Below, in pieces: positions 60,003-64,000 of a stretch of 64,000 nucleotides of DNA (positions are counted from its first letter, which is position 1; each line of letters begins with the position of its first letter). The stretch is from assembly GCF_007858365.1 (NCBI RefSeq), contig NZ_VFIO01000014.1:1-64000 (forward strand), written 5' to 3'. Source of the stretch: Pseudomonas saxonica. GTDB taxonomy: Bacteria; Pseudomonadota; Gammaproteobacteria; Pseudomonadales; Pseudomonadaceae. The notes beneath the pieces are model-generated. The model was not told the DNA's origin. It saw only the letters and a program-made list of their open reading frames with translations, and did no database searches. Position numbers and translations under genes: made by a program.

Positions 60003-61288
60003 AGGCGGTTTTTGGCTTCGATCCACTGTGACATGTATTGCGTACTTTTATGCTGGTGGTGTCGCAGCATGGCCCCGGTGAAGTTGTTGCGCCGGTGCTG
60101 TTCAAGCTCGGCGCGGCAGGCTTTGATGCGTTCAACCAGCGCCGGGCCGTGGCTCGACTGCAAGTACCGCTCAGCCAGCAGCTTCTGCCCGTGTTGTTGG
60201 GCCTGCTGCCAGGCCTGCGGGTTTTGGTAGAGGTCAACCGCGGCGGCAGCAATCGCGCTGGCGCTCTGTTCAATGGCCCCGGCCCACGGCAAGTCGCCGT
60301 GCATGCCTTCAGCGCCGACCGGCGTGGTCACATTGGGTGTGCCGCAGAGCATGGCATCGGCAATTTTGCCTTTGATCCCCGCGCCAAACCGCAACGGCGC
60401 CATGCAAACGCGGGCGTTACTCATGACGGCCAGCGCATCTTCGGCCCAGTTGAGCACGTGAAACCCTTGGGCCGGGTTGTGCAGGGCGGTGGCTTTAGGC
60501 GGGGTGTAGGCACCATAGACATGCAGTTGCGCGGTGGGCAGTTGCTGGCGAATCAAGGGCCAGATATGAGTCTTCATCCATAACACCGCGTCCCAGTTCG
60601 GCGCGTGGCGGAAGTTGCCAATACTCAGGAAGTGCTGACGCTGTTCATAGGGCACGTAGGTCTGCGGCACGTGGTCGACCATCAGCGGGCACCAGTGCAA
60701 CAATGCTTTGGGGACGTTGAAGTGCTCCACCAGCAAGTCGATTTCGTACTCGGAAATCATCAGGTTGAGGTCGCTGCGGTAAATCGCGGCTACTTCTCGC
60801 TGCGCCAGATCCGCATCCGCCATGTGCTCATAGGTTTCGCGGGGGGCCGGGGCGAACAGGCTGCTGAAGTCATCTTGCTCGGGATTGTGCTTGAGCCGTG
60901 CCTTGAGCTGTTGCTGGCGGGCGTCACGCAGGCTTTGCAGGTCGGAGGTTTCAAGCACGCGCAATGCACTCGGGCAGTGTTTCTCGACCCTCCAGCCAAA
61001 CTGCTCTTCCATCATGAAACGGTCGAACAGCACGATGTCGGGGGCCAGTTCAGTGATAAAAGCGTCAAAGCTGCTGTTATTCAGCTCGATGTTCACTTCA
61101 TCGATGCCCAGTGTGGCCAGATCGGCCTTGTGTTCACCAATCCCTGCCGGGCTGCTGAAGGTGATGTGCCAGCCTTCCTGCAAAAAGCTCTCGATAATCT
61201 GCATCATGTGCCCACCCGCCGCCGAGGAGCGTGGTTCGGGCCACACGTAGCCAATGATCAGGACGCGGGTTTGCGGGGTGGACGGCAT
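59993..61288 (-). CDS. Glycosyltransferase, GT4-like
   Basis: This 431-residue cytoplasmic-type glycosyltransferase with the GT-B fold has an N-terminal Rossmann strand VLIIGYVWPEPRSSAAGGHM and a donor-binding segment APLRFGAGIKGKIADAMLCG. Later come TPNVTTPVGAEGMHG and a terminal helix-rich tail. It would add a sugar to a surface polysaccharide or lipid. Donor and acceptor cannot be told. It is convergent with the OafA-like acetyltransferase (10-bp overlap), together suggesting a small surface-polysaccharide modification locus. There is a 390-bp gap to cobW containing the cobalamin riboswitch. Confidence 0.88.
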   Translation of the reverse strand: MPSTPQTRVLIIGYVWPEPRSSAAGGHMMQIIESFLQEGWHITFSSPAGIGEHKADLATLGIDEVNIELNNSSFDAFITELAPDIVLFDRFMMEEQFGWRVEKHCPSALRVLETSDLQSLRDARQQQLKARLKHNPEQDDFSSLFAPAPRETYEHMADADLAQREVAAIYRSDLNLMISEYEIDLLVEHFNVPKALLHWCPLMVDHVPQTYVPYEQRQHFLSIGNFRHAPNWDAVLWMKTHIWPLIRQQLPTAQLHVYGAYTPPKATALHNPAQGFHVLNWAEDALAVMSNARVCMAPLRFGAGIKGKIADAMLCGTPNVTTPVGAEGMHGDLPWAGAIEQSASAIAAAAVDLYQNPQAWQQAQQHGQKLLAERYLQSSHGPALVERIKACRAELEQHRRNNFTGAMLRHHQHKSTQYMSQWIEAKNRLQD

Positions 61289-61678
61289 GGACAGATCCTT
61301 TAAGCGCAGAGGACGAAAAAAGGCGGCAATTAGAACACAACGCGCCCCTCGATACCGACTGGCATTGACCTGTTACATGGCACTGCGTAGCCTTGCGCTT
61401 TCGAGGTTCTTCGCACTGCGAAGCTAAGAAGGGAACGCGGTATGCCGCGGCTGCCCCCGCAACTGTAAACGGTCGATTACTGTGCAATGCCACTGCGTCA
61501 TACGCGGGAAGGCGCAGAGTAGGGCTCAGCCTTTGGCTGACGCCCAGCCGTAAGCCAGGAGACCTGCCTCGTGACAGATTTTTACTTCAACCGGGCGGGG
61601 TGATCCGGTGGCGAAAACCCGTGTGCCCAGGCCCGCGATGTCGTCCCGTATGCCCGCCGCTTTGCCAAAGGGCATCCG
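61289..61678. other. Leader region of the cobW-cobN operon
   Basis: This region has no gene. It contains the cobalamin riboswitch (see below), about 100 bp of transcribed leader after it, and the divergent promoter for the glycosyltransferase. Confidence 0.75.
61400..61576 (+). promoter_or_regulatory. Cobalamin (B12) riboswitch
   Basis: The order of conserved boxes matches the Cbl riboswitch: TTCGAGGTTCTTCGC near the 5' end, GAAGGGAACGCGGTATGCC, TGCCCCCGCAACTGTAAACG, GCCACTG, a variable stem, GCGGGAAGG, and the closing AGCCAGGAGACCTGCCT. It lies ~100 bp upstream of cobW and would lower cobW-cobN expression when coenzyme B12 is plentiful. Confidence 0.93.
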
Positions 61679-62749
61679 ATGAAAACACTGGCCAAAACTC
61701 CCGTCACGATCGTCACCGGCTTTCTCGGCTCGGGCAAAACCACGTTGCTGCGCCATATGCTGGACAACGCTCAAGGCCGTCGCATTGCCGTGATCGTCAA
61801 TGAATTCGGCGAGTTGGGCATCGACGGTGAAATCCTCAAGCAATGCTCCATCGGTTGTACCGAAGAAGAGGCCAACGGTCGGGTCTATGAACTGGCCAAC
61901 GGTTGCTTGTGCTGCACCGTGCAGGAAGAGTTCTTCCCGGTGATGCGCGAGCTAGTAGCCCGCCGTGGGGATATCGACCATATCCTGATCGAAACCTCTG
62001 GCCTGGCCCTGCCTAAACCTTTGGTGCAAGCCTTCCAGTGGCCGGAAATCCGCAGCGCCTGCACGGTAGATGCCGTGATCACCGTGGTCGACAGCCCGGC
62101 CGTGGCGGCCGGTACATTCGCGGCCTTCCCGGATCAAGTCGATGCCCAGCGCAAACTTGACCCAAATCTTGACCACGAATCGCCTCTGCACGAACTGTTT
62201 GCTGACCAACTGGCCAGCGCTGACCTGGTGATCCTCAACAAGGCTGATCTGATCAGCCCTGAAGACCTGGCCAAGGTGCGCGCCGAAGTCGCTGAAGAAC
62301 TGCCACCGGCGGTGAAAATCATTGAGGCCAGCAGCGGTCGCTTGCCACTGGATGTGTTGCTGGGGCTGGGCGCGGGTTCTGAAGACCATATTGATGGCCG
62401 TCACAGCCACCATGACCATCATCACGATGGCGATGATGACCACGACGATCACGACCACGATGCGTTTGATTCCATCTCCATCGAACTGCCGCAAGCCGAA
62501 GAGCGCCTGTTGATGGACGCCTTGACCGCGCTGGTGGTTAAGCACGGCATTCTGCGGGTCAAGGGTTTCGCCGCGATCCCGGGCAAGCCGATGCGGTTGC
62601 TGATTCAGGGCGTGGGCACACGTTTTGACAAACACTTCGATCGTGCCTGGGGCGCCGATGAGGCGCGCAACACCAAGCTGGTATTGATCGGTCAAGACCT
62701 TGACGCCGCATTGCTCGAATCCACCTTGCGTACAGCGTTGAGCGTATAA
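61679..62749 (+). CDS. cobW: CobW GTP-dependent metallochaperone for cobalamin synthesis
   Basis: This 356-residue G3E GTPase has Walker A GFLGSGKTTLL, the metal site CxCC in ANGCLCCTVQEEF, GTP-recognition ILNKADLI, and a His/Asp-rich loop at residues ~238-263 (HSHHDHHHDGDDDHDDHDHD). That loop is likely to bind cobalt or zinc. It delivers Co(II) toward corrin-ring insertion by CobNST. ATG 61679 follows AAAGG. The gene sits under the riboswitch and is 3 bp upstream of cobN. Confidence 0.95.
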   Translation: MKTLAKTPVTIVTGFLGSGKTTLLRHMLDNAQGRRIAVIVNEFGELGIDGEILKQCSIGCTEEEANGRVYELANGCLCCTVQEEFFPVMRELVARRGDIDHILIETSGLALPKPLVQAFQWPEIRSACTVDAVITVVDSPAVAAGTFAAFPDQVDAQRKLDPNLDHESPLHELFADQLASADLVILNKADLISPEDLAKVRAEVAEELPPAVKIIEASSGRLPLDVLLGLGAGSEDHIDGRHSHHDHHHDGDDDHDDHDHDAFDSISIELPQAEERLLMDALTALVVKHGILRVKGFAAIPGKPMRLLIQGVGTRFDKHFDRAWGADEARNTKLVLIGQDLDAALLESTLRTALSV

Positions 62750-62752
62750 GCC

Positions 62753-64000
62753 ATGCATTTGCTCAGGACTCAGCCCGGTGGCTTTGTATCGGACGATAAC
62801 ATTGCCGATTTAGGCCAGACACCCGCCGAGCTGGTGATCCTGTGCAGTGGCGATTCAAGCCTGGCACTGCTGGCCGAAGCGGCGCAGCAGTTGCCTGAAG
62901 ATTATCCAAGCCTGCGTTTGGCCAACCCCATGCAGGTGCAAAACCATGCATCGGTCGACCTTTATGTCGATCAGGTGCTGCAACACGCCAAGGTGATACT
63001 GCTGTCATTGCACGGTGGTATTGGCTACTGGCGCTATGGCATTGAGCGCCTCGTGCAGCTGGCGGAACGCGGCGTCACGTTGATTCTGGTACCGGGCGAT
63101 GATCGCCCCGACCCGGAACTCAGCGGTCTGAGCACCGTGCCGGCGGAACAGGGCGAACGGCTTTGGCATTTTCTGCGTCAGGGCGGGCGGCACAACGCGT
63201 TGCAACTCTATCGCTGCCTGGCCAGCCAATGGTTGGGGCGTGACTATACGTGGGACGAACCACAGACCCTGCCGCGTACCGCGATCTACCACCCGGCCCA
63301 TTCCAGCCCGCAGCTCACCCATTGGCAAGCCGACTGGCTGGGCGGGCAACCCGTGGCCGCAGTGTTGTTCTATCGCTCTCACTTGCAAGCGGCCAACACC
63401 GCGTTTGTCGACGTGTTTTGCCAGCGTTTGCAGGCAGCGGGACTCAATCCCCTGCCAATTGCTGTCGCCAGCCTCAAAGAACCGGGCTGTTTGGCCGTGG
63501 TCCAGGACCTGCTGGATGAGGTGGACGCGGGCGTCATTCTGAATACCACCGGCTTTGCGCAGTCCAGCCCGGAGGCGCCGCACCTGCGTCCGTTCCGGCG
63601 CAATATTCCGGTGATTCAAGCCATTTGCGCTCAGGATAACGAACCCGGCTGGCGTGGCAGTGAGCAGGGCCTCGGCCCCCGAGACTTGGCCATGCACATT
63701 GCGCTGCCTGAGCTGGACGGGCGGATCATCAGCCGCCCGATCAGCTTCAAGGATTTGGCCTGGCGCAGTGAGCGCAGTCAGTCGGACGTGGTGTGCTATC
63801 GAGCGCAACCGGAACGCATGGATTTTGTCGCTGAACTGGCGCGGCGCTGGGTCGAGCTGGCCCGGGTGGCCAATGCAGACAAGCGCATCGCCCTGATTCT
63901 GGCCAATTACCCGACCCGTGATGGCCGCATTGGCAATGGCGTCGGTCTGGACACGCCAGCCGCAGCACTGAATATCTTGCGGGCATTGCAAATGGAAGGT
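62753..64000 (+). CDS. cobN: Cobaltochelatase large subunit CobN (5' part, truncated by window end)
   Basis: The frame is open without a stop from ATG 62753 to the window edge, giving the first 416 residues of a protein usually ~1250 long. The start MHLLRTQPGGFVSDD, the stretch LSLHGGIGYWRYGIERLVQL and VILNTTGFAQSS resemble the N-terminal region of CobN (a Mg/Co chelatase H subunit relative). Together with CobS and CobT it inserts cobalt into hydrogenobyrinic acid diamide using ATP in aerobic cobalamin synthesis. It is in an operon with cobW, 3 bp apart, under the B12 riboswitch. Confidence 0.9.
   Translation, partial: MHLLRTQPGGFVSDDNIADLGQTPAELVILCSGDSSLALLAEAAQQLPEDYPSLRLANPMQVQNHASVDLYVDQVLQHAKVILLSLHGGIGYWRYGIERLVQLAERGVTLILVPGDDRPDPELSGLSTVPAEQGERLWHFLRQGGRHNALQLYRCLASQWLGRDYTWDEPQTLPRTAIYHPAHSSPQLTHWQADWLGGQPVAAVLFYRSHLQAANTAFVDVFCQRLQAAGLNPLPIAVASLKEPGCLAVVQDLLDEVDAGVILNTTGFAQSSPEAPHLRPFRRNIPVIQAICAQDNEPGWRGSEQGLGPRDLAMHIALPELDGRIISRPISFKDLAWRSERSQSDVVCYRAQPERMDFVAELARRWVELARVANADKRIALILANYPTRDGRIGNGVGLDTPAAALNILRALQMEG

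Noticed and set aside
1..64000. tRNA gene or integrase as attachment site for the 50-58 kb island
   Set aside because: No tRNA-like cloverleaf or integrase motifs could be found by reading; the duplicated cobF end is the only boundary signal.

Overview
The window looks like a chromosomal segment of a Pseudomonas of the fluorescens/fragi/putida type. The evidence is a GC-rich base composition, a complete mannitol operon in the order described for P. fluorescens (mtlE-F-G-K-D-Y-Z with mtlR), an OprD-family porin, many REP-type repeats containing the 'cgcagccttcggcagc' core, and Hfq/Crc-type CA motifs. No rRNA or tRNA gene, CRISPR array, complete IS element, integrase or replication origin was seen.

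Layout. 1-683: dispersed repeat, no gene. 684-4379: a TauD-like dioxygenase with a sulfonate/taurine-type ABC transporter. 4393-8920: MFS transporter, a stand-alone PBP2 paralogue, and a D-cysteine desulfhydrase/ACC-deaminase family enzyme. 9193-16044: LacI regulator with a perfect palindromic operator, divergent from a TonB receptor, an NtaA-type flavin monooxygenase, an aldo/keto reductase and an orphan SsuA-like binding protein, probably for scavenging an organosulfur or similar compound. 16300-21032: three-subunit molybdenum hydroxylase plus XdhC. 21033-21880: seven-unit REP/BIME array. 22193-26265: aromatic-type FAD monooxygenase, DUF2783-like small protein, MFS importer and LuxR-type regulator, with tandem Crc/Hfq CA motifs in the leader. 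26351-28552: LysR regulator divergent from an MDR oxidoreductase. 28858-34356: unknown protein, FAN1 (VRR-NUC) nuclease, and a RecB-like-nuclease/XPD-type helicase fusion. 34430-36027: RidA and a D-amino-acid PLP enzyme. 36658-39840: PpiC, PAS histidine kinase, OprD porin. 39856-49494: mannitol operon. 49596-64000: cobF, an island, an O-acetyltransferase and a glycosyltransferase, then a cobalamin riboswitch, cobW and the 5' part of cobN.

The most unusual part is 50213-57912. The last ~110 bp of cobF are repeated almost exactly about 7.5 kb downstream. Between the two copies are (i) three consecutive cassettes, each a promoterless, glycine-rich toxin 'tip' whose stop codon overlaps (ATGA) the start of a small membrane protein of one family, which looks like an array of orphan polymorphic-toxin tips with immunity genes, and (ii) a tightly packed three-gene operon. 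That operon encodes a small membrane protein, a membrane-anchored TIGR01777-type NAD(P) epimerase, and an 811-residue fusion of an alpha/beta-hydrolase-like domain lacking its nucleophile with a PEP-synthase/rifampin-phosphotransferase-like module.

All functional statements come from reading the sequence and remembered family knowledge. No searches or alignments were run.
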